From Rotaria sordida (taxonomy: Eukaryota; Rotifera; Eurotatoria; Philodinida; Philodinidae): a DNA stretch of 64,000 bases. This document shows positions 12,066 to 23,200 of the stretch, in pieces (within the stretch, counting starts at the first letter, position 1; each line of letters starts with the position of its first letter). The notes beneath the pieces were generated by a model. That model had not been told where the DNA came from. It saw nothing but the letters and a program-made list of their open reading frames with translations, and searched no databases. The stretch lies in contig CAJNOL010000610.1 of the NCBI GenBank assembly GCA_905250125.1, positions 1-64,000 of the forward strand, given 5' to 3'. Both the position numbers and the translations under genes were made by a program.

Positions 12066-15000
12066 ATGTCTGATGTATTTAGTGAAATTGATTTAAGTGA
12101 TAATGCAACAACAAATGAATCTATTGAATCACCAACTAATCTTCGAGCACATCGAAAAAATTTTTCATCATCACATAAACATATTCCAAATTCATCATCA
12201 CCACCAACAAATCAAATAAATCCTTCATTATATCTTAATAATTCATTACATGAAATAACTTCACCTTCACCATCATCATCATTATCATTTATTGATAGTA
12301 ATAATTCCATATCATCACCAACATCTACTCGATATTCACCTTCATCATCAATATCATCACCTGTACCAACGACAATCTCATCGGATTCATCATCATTATC
12401 ACCAAAGAATTTAACACGTTCAGCTGCTTCTATTGATTTAACAAAACAAATATTTAATTTTCCCATTACAAGACAAGATTCAATTATTGATTCATTATTA
12501 TCTGCTATATATGAACGTGATGGAAGTATTTATGGTTTATCATCATCACAAGATAGTGATACAGTCACAACAGGTGATTGTACGGATCAATCAATGAATA
12601 TTCGTCGATTTAGTGATTCTTCTATGTTACATGATAATAATACTGTCTTTTCAAAATCAAATCTTGCAAATAAAAGTAAATTTCTTTAAAAAAAGAAAAC
12701 AATTGATATCCTTTTTTAGTGTTAAATCATAGATAATTCTTCTTTTTTTTTATCTAATTATGTGTTGAAACGAACTTAAACTTGATACGGATAAAGCATA
12801 ATTGAGGAAAGAAAAAAGAGTTAAAATACATTTTTTTCGAGAATATTAAGCATATGACTCAAGTCTAAATACCGATATAAATATTCTATGTAATTGATAT
12901 GGGGCTTCTAAAAAAAAGAATATTACAGAAATAAATTCTCCAGAAAATCATTGCAAAGGATGTCTAACGAAGGAACTACCCTTGCTAATACTCGCCGCTT
13001 GAGTTTATATTGAGTGAACAAGAACATTTTTCTGCCGAAATATTGAATTTTCGAAAAAATAATTGCTTGCTATAGACATATTACAAGAAAAAAACGAGTT
13101 TTCTTGAAAATTCAATATTTTGATAAAGGAATGTTCTTCTTGGCTGAAACTTTTAAGGTATTACATGGATCACTAGAGCTATTTATCGGGTAAAATTTTA
13201 TATTGAAATTCTGTTTTTTAATTTTTTGGTATATAAACTAGTTCGAAAATTTAGTACAACGATCGTAACTTGACTGTAAAGACTCATAAGAATGTAAAGC
13301 CATACAGACTTTTGTTAGTCTCGCCAAGACGTTCTTGTAAGTTCAATATGTACTCAATCGGTGAGCTTTAACTTCAAGTGTTCCCTTCAGTGATGACCCG
13401 AAGCAACCAACATTGGATGGGTGTCACGAGTTTTTGGGAAGAAAGAATATCCTTCTTCTAATAGAATGCAAAAAGATAATTTCAGTTCTAGTAGAAGAAA
13501 ATAAAAATTTTCCATGATTGAAGAAGTGTTACATCCTCAACAGTCCCTCTTCTACCGATCAGATCGCCCCGATTTCCTCGCAAGTTTAAGAGATATAAAA
13601 ACTTATTTTACTATTACCCTTCGATATAACATAAGATTCCGAATAGAATGAGAATTTGCTATATTTTCTATGACCTTTTTTCACACTGTTATAAATGTTA
13701 AGAAGAATGTATTTTTAATCGATTATTAATTTTTTTTAATAGTATTTGCAATCATCAAGAAAATCTCGGAAAGTATTCATAGTACTCGTTTTTTTTTCTC
13801 TGAAGTATCTTTTTCTTAATACTTCACATTCCGAAAAAGGAAAAAAAACTTCACAAAAATTTTATTTTTAAAATTTTTAACGTTAATATATATATATATA
13901 TATATGCATTGAATTAAAATAGGTATACAAGAATTGCGACATTTGTGTGCTCATATGCAACAAGAAATAAGTCAAGCAAATGCAATACTTGTGAAAAATC
14001 TTCGTCATCGTGATAAAAATCTATCTAAATTAAAACGAAATTGTGATATTATTACAGCTATTTTACAAGCAGCTTCACTTAAAAGACGTAAGTTTACTTT
14101 TAAAATCTATTTCGTGCTTATTCTCGTGAAAATTAGAATTTTTGAATCTAATATAAATAAGTTTCCGTACGTGAATAGATGATGATGATAATTTCATCAA
14201 ATCATGAGATATAATCTTTGATATAATAACTGACATACCGATAGAAATAACTACGCAATTTTTCTCAATATCCTACATATATATGTGAATATCGAAGAAT
14301 TCTATTGAAAAAAAAAATAACAACATTATTCCAATGTTCTCATATTGAGACAAAGCAAAAACTTGAATCAAGACTAATATAATAATTGTATAGACTATTC
14401 ATCTTATTTCCCCGAAGCTTACATTCTACTTCTATATATTGTACTCTATTGCTTTGAAATATTTCGATCCTTACGATTGTAAGATACGAGCTTCGTCATT
14501 AATCACAGATCAATCATACGTTTATTATCTCTAGGGAACACATAGTTAATTGATTATTGAAAAGAAGAACTATAATCTATGGAAACTCACTGACCTTTAT
14601 AATCTATTGATTTGTTTGTCTTCATTGTATATTCTATTTATTCAAAATGGATGTAGTATAAAAAAAACTTGATTGATTCCGTCATAGAATATTTTTTTTG
14701 TTTGAGAGATTATATTTTTGTTTACTTTTTTCTTGTTAAATATATTCCCTAGATGATTAATGTCAAGTTTGATCTACTTAAATTTCCCTATGTTCACTGT
14801 CAAAATATTTTTCTATAATCTGTTGTTTCTTAAATTTTTATTGATTAACTTTCCAAGTCAAAGTGATCAGAATAACAACATAAATTGAAAAATACGCGCA
14901 TAAAAAAAAAAGAATTCTTCTATTTAAATGAAAGAATTTCTAAAAATAAGTCCCGTCTTTTTCGTTAAATCGAGTTATATAGAAAAAAAAATATGAATAT

Positions 15001-18000
15001 GTCTCATTTGGCGTATGTCAATTTTATATTCAAAAAAAAAATAATAAAAGTGTCTATATCTAATAAAATATTTCTTTTCAATGGTAATTATACGAGTACA
15101 TACATTATGAAATATGGCATGATCATTCGTCTTTGTCATGTTCTCTATTGAGTTCTTTTTTTCTATATAACATTTGGGTGTTGTCATAATATTTCTTTCT
15201 TCTTTTTTTTTGCCACTTTCTTTCTTTTTATTTTTCTTTCTCAACAACAATGTAAGCAATCAGTCATAAGCTGCGAGCTTTCTTCTCATAGAATGTTTAT
15301 GCTGATGTCTCCATTAAATAAACGCGAGTAGTAGTCGTCACATAAAATGATGAAATGACGTCATCATCAATATGAGAATTGCAAAAAGAGAATAGCAAAC
15401 GTTATTGCCTACTTCTTCTTTTTGTTCGGTCTTTGTTTAACCATGCATCTGCGATTGCACAAGCATACGGAAGCATATTCTTTTTTTTTTCGTTCATTCT
15501 TGCGTTATTTCTTATTTGGTATTGAGAAAAAAAAAAGGAAAAGAAAAAGTAATGAACGACAACAAGTTTAGATAATGCCATTTACGGGCAAGTGTTCATC
15601 TTAGCATGCTATTCTTTACAGTAGCAGATAGATGATTATAGTAATAATATAAAAGTTCGATATTTCTTTGTTTGGAAATGAAAGAGAATGAGATTGAGAT
15701 AAAACAAAAAAAGACATTTAGCAAAGATAAATCTAATTCTATCTAGTGAAAATATTTTCTTGTTCTTGTCAATTCTTTCCCATTCTCATATTTTCTACCT
15801 CATTCTCTCTTCAATATTCGACGAGTGAATTCTTTGTGAAAGAAAGAATAAAAAAAAAAGAAACGACGAAATTACAATTATTTCTCTTTGCTTAATGACA
15901 CAGAACATTCATTGAATTGTATCCATTTACTGATTACATTTTCAAGATGACGATTGGCAGCACTTTGGATACATCAACAAATTATTTATTTCCATCATCA
16001 ACAAGTAAGATAAATATAGAACAAAAAAAAAAAACCAACAAACCAAACCTATGTTCAATGTTGTCTTGTTTTTCCTTTTTGCTTCTTGTCTAGTTGTTCT
16101 TTATAACTATAATTTAGATTAGAAAAATATGTAACATAAATTTTGTTTTTTTCTTCTCTAATATTCAAGGTGAAGATACAACAATGCGATTTTCTTTAAC
16201 ACCATATCCAGGTGAAAAAGGTTTTCAACAATGGAAAGATGCTATATCCGTTGCTATACGAATGCCAGGTGGTTTACCACCTTCAATTCGTCAAAAAGTA
16301 TTTAATAAATAATTCAATTTTGTTTTTCTTATCTTTTAGTTTATTTCTTTTTTGTTTTTCTTCGTCTCTTTAGCTTTGGATATCATTAGCTACAAATTAT
16401 ATACGAGAAATTCATTTAGATTGGGATAAAACATGTCGATTTGCTTTTAATAATTTTTCAAATCCAGATGATGATCAACTTGGTATTCAAATAGTTAAAG
16501 TAAAATTATAAAAATTTTCAACAATAAAACAAAAAAAAATAATAAAACCTAATTTCAATAATTTTATTTTAGGATCTTCATCGAACTGGTTGTAGTTGGT
16601 CATCAAATGAACATGATCGTGCAACATTAAAACGTGTTTTACTTGCATTTGCACGTTATAATAAATCAATTGGTTATTGTCAAGGTTTAAATATTTTAAC
16701 TGGTGTTATACTTGATATTGTTGATATGAATGAAGAATATGCCTTAATGATATTAATTTATTTAATTGATAGTATATTACCAAATTTTTTTTCAAATAAT
16801 TTACGTGCATTAGCTATTGATATGGCAGTTTTTCGTGAATGGTTAAGAATGTATAATAGTAAATTACATATACATTTACAAAAACTTCAATCATCATCAC
16901 ATGACGCATCAGGTACAATATATGAACCACCATTATTAAATGTATTTACAATACAATGGTTTTTAACATTATTTGCAACATGTTTACCAAGACGTGCAAC
17001 TTTACGTGTTTGGGATGCATTAATGATTGAAGGAAATGAAATATTATTTCGTACGGGACTTGTACTTTGGTCGAAATTAGCAACGTAGAAAAACAAAATG
17101 ATTATTAATTTATTTACAAAAAAATTCTTTTTTTTTTTTTATAGTTCGGTTTTGAAAGTATCAACAGCTGATCAATTTTATTCAGCAATGGCAACTTTAT
17201 CAGTTCAATTATTAGATGAAAAAATTATTGATGCGGATAATCTTATAAAAGTATGATTATTAATAGGATTAAATAAAACAAAGATAAAGAAAAAATTTGG
17301 CTTTTTTTCAATTGTAGGAAATTTATAATTTTGGTCCATTTCCTACACCCATGTTATCTGATTTACGTCAAAAATTTTCATTTAATATAACACCATTTCA
17401 ACAATTATCTGCATCAACTACAAATATACCGGATGATGGAACAATAAAACAAGGAGTGGTACGATCAAATAGTGATGAATTAAAATTAAAAGTAAATTCA
17501 TTAGTTGATTTTTTTTTTTCGTTGTAGAATATTAATAATTAAATGTCAGATTTTTATTTCATTATATGTAAATGATTAGTACATCCGATAGAAATAATAT
17601 GTCATTGTTGAGAATTTTGATTAGATTTTTCTATGAAAACGACATTTTTTTGTATGTTACAAGAAAACATCTAAAGGAAATAGCCAGGAGTGCATCGAGA
17701 TAGTAATGATTCTGGTCTCAGCTTGAAAAAAAATTATCTTACAATGTATTTGTATAATTAGTATATTCTTATTGTTAGAAATTATATTTACTCACGAGGG
17801 AATCTCTCTAGGTATCAAATTGCTTTTCAATCATGACGATATTCATCTGATGAATAATAGAAAAAGTCTAGAATGATTTAATTTTCCAGGCCTTCGCGTT
17901 TTTGAGATATCGAAATTTTACTGGATTTTTCAACAGAAGAGTTGTGGTCACATGAAAAAATCGACTTTCGACTTCCAATTTTGCACGAACAAAGTTCTTC

Positions 18001-20283
18001 GTAAGGTTAGTTGATTGTACAACTAGTATTTCCTCTCTGAAGATGTAAATATATAAACAAAATTTGCTTTAACATATGAGAAAATTTCGAATGTTGAATA
18101 TCTTAGGATAGGAGATACTAGAACAATTACAACTTGTTCAATAAATTAATCTCAGTGAGAACTTTGTTCGTGCAAAGTTTGAAGTCGAAAGTCGACTTTT
18201 TTTTATTCAGGTGATCATAGCTTTTCTGTTGATAAATCCAGTAAAATTTCGATATCTCAAGAATGAAAGTCCGAAAAATCAAACAGTTTTAGATTTTTCT
18301 ATTACTCATCAAACGAACATTGTCTCGTTCGAAAAGCAATTTAATACCTGGAAAAGTTCCCTTGTAAGTAATTATCTCAATTTGTTATCTTTTCTTTCTC
18401 ATTTGATGATATATGATAAAAATTTGTTTATAAACAATAGCCTAAGGTTATATCTGTAGTTAATTGACTAACATACATTTAGTGTCTTAAATAATATATT
18501 TCGAATGTATATTTCTATTTTTTATCTAAAATTCTAATGAAAAAACAAAGATAGAATTCTAATAATCTATGTATACATCTATTTTGATAACATCGTTGAA
18601 AGTTCGAGATCATTTGTAGAAGTCAACAAGTTTAATTCTAGTTCGAAGTTAATAAAATTGTTGAACACGTTCTCTGATCTGAACTAATGTATACAAACAA
18701 TTAGTGTTCTATTTTTGAGAAAGATCCTTTTGAGTACAAACAACTTTTGTTCTATTACTGCAATTAACAGGAAATAAAATTTTCGATACCTGAGTTCGAG
18801 AAGTTAAACTTTGAACTAAGGACTAATTGACTCTTAGTTAATAGAGATTAAAAATCGATTACACAAAAAAGTTAAAAACTATGGAACAAATCTAAGTATG
18901 CATTAGTCCAAGTTCTGACTGGTCGACTAGATGTCCATTCAGTATTCTTATACTAATCTTTAATTGATTCTTGTTCTATGACAACGAATTATTACACTTC
19001 ATAGTTTCGTTGGATTAGAATTAGCAAATAAATAATCAAGAAATAAACTTGTTAATTTTTTCTTTACTAGGATAATAAACGATCGAAAAGAAAAATTAAT
19101 ACAATTACTGATGATGAAACTACAGCTGATGAAGATATTGCTAATTTTATGTCTTGTTTTGCAATCTTATCATCTCCATCACGAAATAATCGACGTATAA
19201 TTCAAATATTTTTTTTTGTCAATTTCAAATAAATTTCGTTTTTTTTTGTCTTATTCTAGTTGAATATCATTCAAATGATTCAACAACAATAAATAATAAT
19301 CCTACAGCATTATCACGTTTAACACCTGGAGCTTATTCAAATTTACCAACAACACATAAAACAAATTCAATTGAAGATTCTTTATCACTTGATATAAGTC
19401 AACTTCGACAACAATATAAAAAACTTAAAGAACGTAATAAACAAGTACAAATTATTGTTCAAAGTAAAGACATTTTTTATTTTTAAAATCTAATTTATTA
19501 ATTTAGCTGCTTCCAATGAACAAAAACAACGATCACGAGCACCATCAATGCATTCATCAACAACAAATAATTCAGAAAATTTTCGTCGTCCAACAATATC
19601 TTCACTTGAATTTTCTACATCAAAATTACCATCATCTGTTTGTTCAATATCTAGTGGTCCAATAGTAATGAAATTTTTTTTTTTCATCTCTAAACATTTC
19701 TTTATCTTATTCTTTTCTCTATTTTTAGGTTAATCATTTATTAATTAAACCAACAGATATAAAACGAAATCAATTTAAAAAAACTGTTTCTATTAAATCT
19801 TCATCATCATCTATACCAATACCAGATCGACAACCTAAAGTACTTCAAACAATTCAAACAGAATCAATTCCACAAGAAAAAGTTCAACGTTCAAAAGAAC
19901 AAGAAGCTGAAGAAGCAGCTGAATTACAACAAGAATTAGATCAATTATTAACAAGCCTTAATCTTGAAAAACCAACAACATCATCATCATCATCATCATT
20001 ATTATTATCAAAAATATCTGATGAAAAAGAAAAATCTACAACACATGAAACAATTCAACTTAAAAATGTTGCACAAACACTTTATAATTATGAAAAAGTT
20101 CAAGTAACAACCAATGAAAAAAAAGAATCACCTAATTTAATTGATCGTTTATTAACATCACGTTCTGTACAAATACCTAAATATTCATCATTTAATCCAT
20201 TTCCTTCACGATCATTTAATGAAAATGTTGCTGTCAATGGTTATAAACTTGGATTATATGCACCTAATCCAACAAATCATTAA
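12066..20283 (+). CDS. TBC1D30: TBC1D30-like Rab GTPase-activating protein
   Basis: Eleven exons fit with GT..AG ends and consistent phase: 12066-12675, 13923-14087, 16170-16297, 16374-16499, 16573-17084, 17145-17250, 17318-17491, 19071-19194, 19260-19463, 19507-19664 and 19729-20283 (about 953 residues). Exon 1 codes a Ser-rich disordered N-terminus. Exon 2 codes the short helical block ending NCDIITAILQAASLKR that precedes the TBC domain in this family. The TBC domain spans about residues 260-500. Both catalytic motifs are intact: IVKDLHR (IxxDxxR, arginine finger R347) and GYCQG (YxQ, glutamine finger Q380). A C-terminal coiled segment (DISQLRQQYKKLKERNKQ) and a low-complexity tail follow. 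TBC1D30 proteins stimulate GTP hydrolysis by Rab8-type GTPases and affect cilium formation; Rab choice here is inferred. An acceptor AG lies 15 nt before the ATG. Confidence 0.9.
12970..13190. repeat. Imperfect foldback repeat in TBC intron 1
   Basis: The arm near 13016-13056 (GAACAAGAACATTTTTCTGC onward) pairs with the arm near 13100-13143. Weaker pairing continues outward to about 12970 and 13190 around a centre near 13078. No target duplication is visible. It sits in the 1.25-kb first intron of the TBC1D30-like gene. The rest of that intron, about 13260-13560, is a patch of less AT-rich DNA without a recognised gene. Confidence 0.6.
15356..15363. promoter_or_regulatory. Perfect CRE palindrome TGACGTCA
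   Basis: The eight-base cAMP-response-element palindrome TGACGTCA lies in the long second intron, about 580 bases before the alternative first exon at 15947. CREB/ATF proteins bind this site in animals. A role in driving the short TBC isoform is only inferred from position. Confidence 0.35.
15947..16004 (+). other. TBC1D30: Alternative first coding exon of the TBC1D30-like gene
   Basis: ATG at 15947 opens a 58-nt exon coding MTIGSTLDTSTNYLFPSST plus one base, ending at a GTAAGA donor. It joins exon 3 (16170) in phase 1, giving SEDTTMRFS. The upstream exon 2 also ends in phase 1 at 14087 and joins the same acceptor as RREDTTMRFS. Including the 58-nt exon between them would shift the frame, so it is best read as a second transcription start or trans-spliced start. 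The short product of about 714 residues keeps the whole TBC domain but lacks the Ser-rich N-terminus and the helical block. TTTTCAAG directly precedes the ATG and could be a splice acceptor. Confidence 0.6.
17788..18371. repeat. Palindromic MITE-like element in TBC intron 7
   Basis: A roughly 584-bp imperfect palindrome. Its left part (CTCACGAGGG, GGTATCAAATTGCTTTTC, GATATCGAAATTTTACTGGA, AGTCGA-rich core, TTGCACGAACAAAGTTCT) recurs in reverse complement on the right, ending near 18371. It has no coding capacity. It lies in the 1.58-kb intron between exons 17318-17491 and 19071-19194. The ends and target duplication are fuzzy. Confidence 0.75.
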
Positions 20284-21122
20284 AAGAAAATATATTGTCT
20301 TTCATATTAAAAACAAAAATACCAATAATCATTCCGTTTTGCCTGTGAATCTCTTTTTTATTTTTAACAATATTATCTTATTGTAAATTATATTTTATTT
20401 TTTCTTCCTTTCATGAAAAAAAGCAACAATGAAAAATTCTTTTAGTTTGTTGTTTTGTTGTTGTTTTTTTTTTGCGACTTATTATTTCTTTTATTGTTTG
20501 TTTTTTTTTTCTTTGGTTTTTGATCTCATCTATTTTGATTTGGAATCTGATAATCTTCATTTTTTTCTCTCTTGGCAATAAATCATATATGATCATGTTA
20601 TGTTTTACAATGACGCATTTGACAAATACTGACTAAATTCAATATAACGTAATAGGTTTTATTTATCTTTCCTATTTATATATATATACATGTAGATTTT
20701 ACATACTCAGAGCTGTATCGTGTTCTTTTTCTGTTTTTTTCTGAATAAAAATTATTAAATTTTTGTGTGACTTTTTACCCAAAAGGAAAAAACGACGTAA
20801 TTATTTTCTTTACTTAGTCATCAAACAGAATAGAACAACAAAGAAAATATCAACATCAATAAAATAACCTTCTTTCCCCTTCCAAAAAAAAAAAGAATCG
20901 TACGCAAGAAATACTCTATTCATTTCCTTTCTTCAAATAAAGTAACCTTAAAATTTAATAATAAAATATTTCATTGATTCTGATTTCAATCATCTAACAA
21001 TATTGTTTAAATTAGATATGTTTTTTTTCATTTTCTATATATAGATGTATATGTTTAACAAATAGAATATATAGACAAAAACAAAACAAGATTTTTTTCC
21101 TTTATAGATGCATATATAAATT
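20284..21122. other. 3' spacer between convergent genes
   Basis: The 839 bases between the TBC1D30-like stop (+) and the forkhead-like stop (-) hold poly-T tracts and possible polyadenylation signals, such as AATAAA near 20577 and 20742. I see no gene. Confidence 0.5.
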
Positions 21123-22061
21123 TCATTTTGGTTTTCGTAAAAGTAATAATGTCATAGCAGCATCAACAACTTCTACACTAGGAATAGAAATAGTTGATGA
21201 ATCATTTTTCGAAATTTGTTTTTTTCGTTTATGATTAGTTGTTGATTCTTCTGATGAACCAAGACGATGTATAGTTTTATCACGTTTTGTATTACGTTTT
21301 AATAATGTTGGACAACTATTTTCATCATTTGTATTACGTATTAATGTTAACCGTCTTTCTGAACATAAACGTTCATAGATGTCTATTGTATATTGCGTAT
21401 ATAAAGATAATTGTCGTGTATTCATTGTTAATAATGTATCAAGTAATAATTGACGTTTTGAACGATCTGTTGTCCATAATGGATAACGTAATTTAATTCC
21501 ACTCACCGGATCTTTAATTATTTTAACAAAAAATGAGATTTGTTTTGTCATATGATAACGTATTTTACTTTTTAAACGTGCACTACGAATTAATTGTTCA
21601 TCAGATGATATACGATTTGTTGTTTTTAATTGTTGTTGTTGTTGTTCTATATGACGTTCAATCCAATCACATATTTCATTTAATGTTAATGAACGTGTTT
21701 TAGATTCTTCAATAGCAAATAATATCCAAAAACATAATGCTGAATGTGGTGGTGAAACAATATCAGTTAAATTTGTTGTTGTTACACGTTCACTTGAAGA
21801 ATTTAATGATGATGAATCATTATCATGTTCACTATCAGATGAATCAATAAGACTTGATGGTGATGAATGATGATGACGAAGAATATCTTCTTTATTTGTA
21901 CCATATATTGGTAAACTTTGACTAAGTTTAGGCAATTGACGTACGGAATTTGATGATCGTTGATCGAATATATCTGATCGTGTTAACCATGATAATTCAG
22001 TGAGATCATGATCATTAGGTAATTGTTGTTTGAAATTTGTTGGACAATAATGAGTTAACAT
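21123..22061 (-). CDS. Divergent forkhead-like (winged-helix) protein
   Basis: A single coding exon of 312 residues if the ATG at 22061 is used. An earlier in-frame ATG at 22076 lies upstream of a strong acceptor (TTTTTTAG ending at 22066), so I prefer the later one with a 4-nt leader. Residues about 103-200 resemble a forkhead domain: PPHSALCFWILFAIEES (usual KPPYSY-xx-LI-x-A), SLTLNEICDWIERH (usual LTLxEIYxWI), then KSKIRYHMTK (usual recognition helix W-K-N-S-I-R-H-N-L-S) and YPLWTTD (usual G-x-W). An insertion of about 20 residues with a polyGln run splits helices 2 and 3. The recognition-helix Asn-His pair is not kept (RYH instead of RHN), so DNA specificity may differ. The N-terminus is Ser/Asp-rich and the C-terminus is basic. 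A nuclear transcription-factor role is inferred. Confidence 0.55.
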   Translation of the reverse strand: MLTHYCPTNFKQQLPNDHDLTELSWLTRSDIFDQRSSNSVRQLPKLSQSLPIYGTNKEDILRHHHSSPSSLIDSSDSEHDNDSSSLNSSSERVTTTNLTDIVSPPHSALCFWILFAIEESKTRSLTLNEICDWIERHIEQQQQQLKTTNRISSDEQLIRSARLKSKIRYHMTKQISFFVKIIKDPVSGIKLRYPLWTTDRSKRQLLLDTLLTMNTRQLSLYTQYTIDIYERLCSERRLTLIRNTNDENSCPTLLKRNTKRDKTIHRLGSSEESTTNHKRKKQISKNDSSTISIPSVEVVDAAMTLLLLRKPK

Positions 22062-22065
22062 TTGT

Positions 22066-23200
22066 CTAAAAAACAAAAATTATCTTTCAATAATATATAA
22101 ACATAGAAGACAAGTGCGAAAAAACAAAAAAGAAAATGTAACAAGTAATGATATCATGTTTGTTGTTTAACAGATAGAATGATATCATCTTTTTTAACAA
22201 AAAAATAAAATTTTCCTTTATGACAAAAATTTGTTGTGTAATAAATAGAAGAAAAAGAGAAAGAATTCTTTTATATTTTTCGAAATATTTGACTCATTAT
22301 ATACGCAATATGTTATTTCCTTCCGTTTGACATGTGGTCTAGGTTCTTTCTGAGTTTGTTATTGAATTTGTAGTGTTCGATGGGCGAGACAGAGAAAAAA
22401 AAAGGAAAGAGAAGTGGTGTGACACTTACTTACGAAATGGAGAGAGAGCTTCTGTTTGTGTATGAATAAAATTAGCCTTTTTTTGATGACATCATTCGTG
22501 TTCTTTTTCTTTTAGTTTATCTTGATTTTTTTTGTCGAGTTTTTTTTTTTAATTTTATCTGAAAATACAAATATACTACTAATGCGCAAGTGCACTCTCA
22601 CTTTCACATGTATGCGACGAATTTTCGTTGTTGTTGCTGATCTATACTGTCCGTTTGTCTATGTGGCTATGAAGTCAGAAAAAAAAAATATAACAGAGAA
22701 AGAGAAGAAAGACGTGAGAGAGAGAGAAGGTACAGAATCAAGAAGTAGTGAGTGAGTAATAGTAGCAGCGTTATAAAGAAGGAGACAGAGACGAAAAAGA
22801 GACGAGGAGAAGAAGAAGAAGAAGAAGAAAAGAAATAAGAGAAACGGATTGAGTCTTTCTCGTAGAGTTAGTTATGAAGGTATGCGTATGCCCGTCGAGA
22901 AGAAAGAAGAGATAGACGGCGACAAGGGAATAGTAGTTGAGGGTGAGAGAACTATTGCTTAGCAACATGACATCTGTCTTCCAACCTTTTTTCTTAGCAT
23001 ACGCGTATCTACATTTTAAGCACTTATTTACCTCGTGACAGAAGAATGACTGATGAGCGCAAAAGAAAAAAGAGAAGGAAAAAAAAAAGGATATTGGCTT
23101 CCTCATTGATGAATGTTTAACAGACTGAGCAAATTGAGGAAGGGAATAAAATATGGAAAATATGACAGAAAAAAACGTTTCTTATTAGCACTAATACAAC
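22066..23200. promoter_or_regulatory. Upstream region of the forkhead-like gene, with RFX X-box-like site
   Basis: This region is purine/pyrimidine-skewed with long GA tracts (about 22680-22830). On the minus strand a GTAAGTAAG donor near 22435 could end an untranslated first exon that splices to the acceptor at 22066. At 22954-22966 the sequence ATTGCTTAGCAAC fits the X-box pattern RYYNYY-N-RRNRAC bound by RFX proteins. Open frames here (22522-22755, 22771-23106) are low-complexity and not convincing genes. Confidence 0.35.

Noticed and set aside
21287..21496. Plus-strand open frame opposite the forkhead-like gene
   Set aside because: Reverse-strand shadow of the real coding exon.
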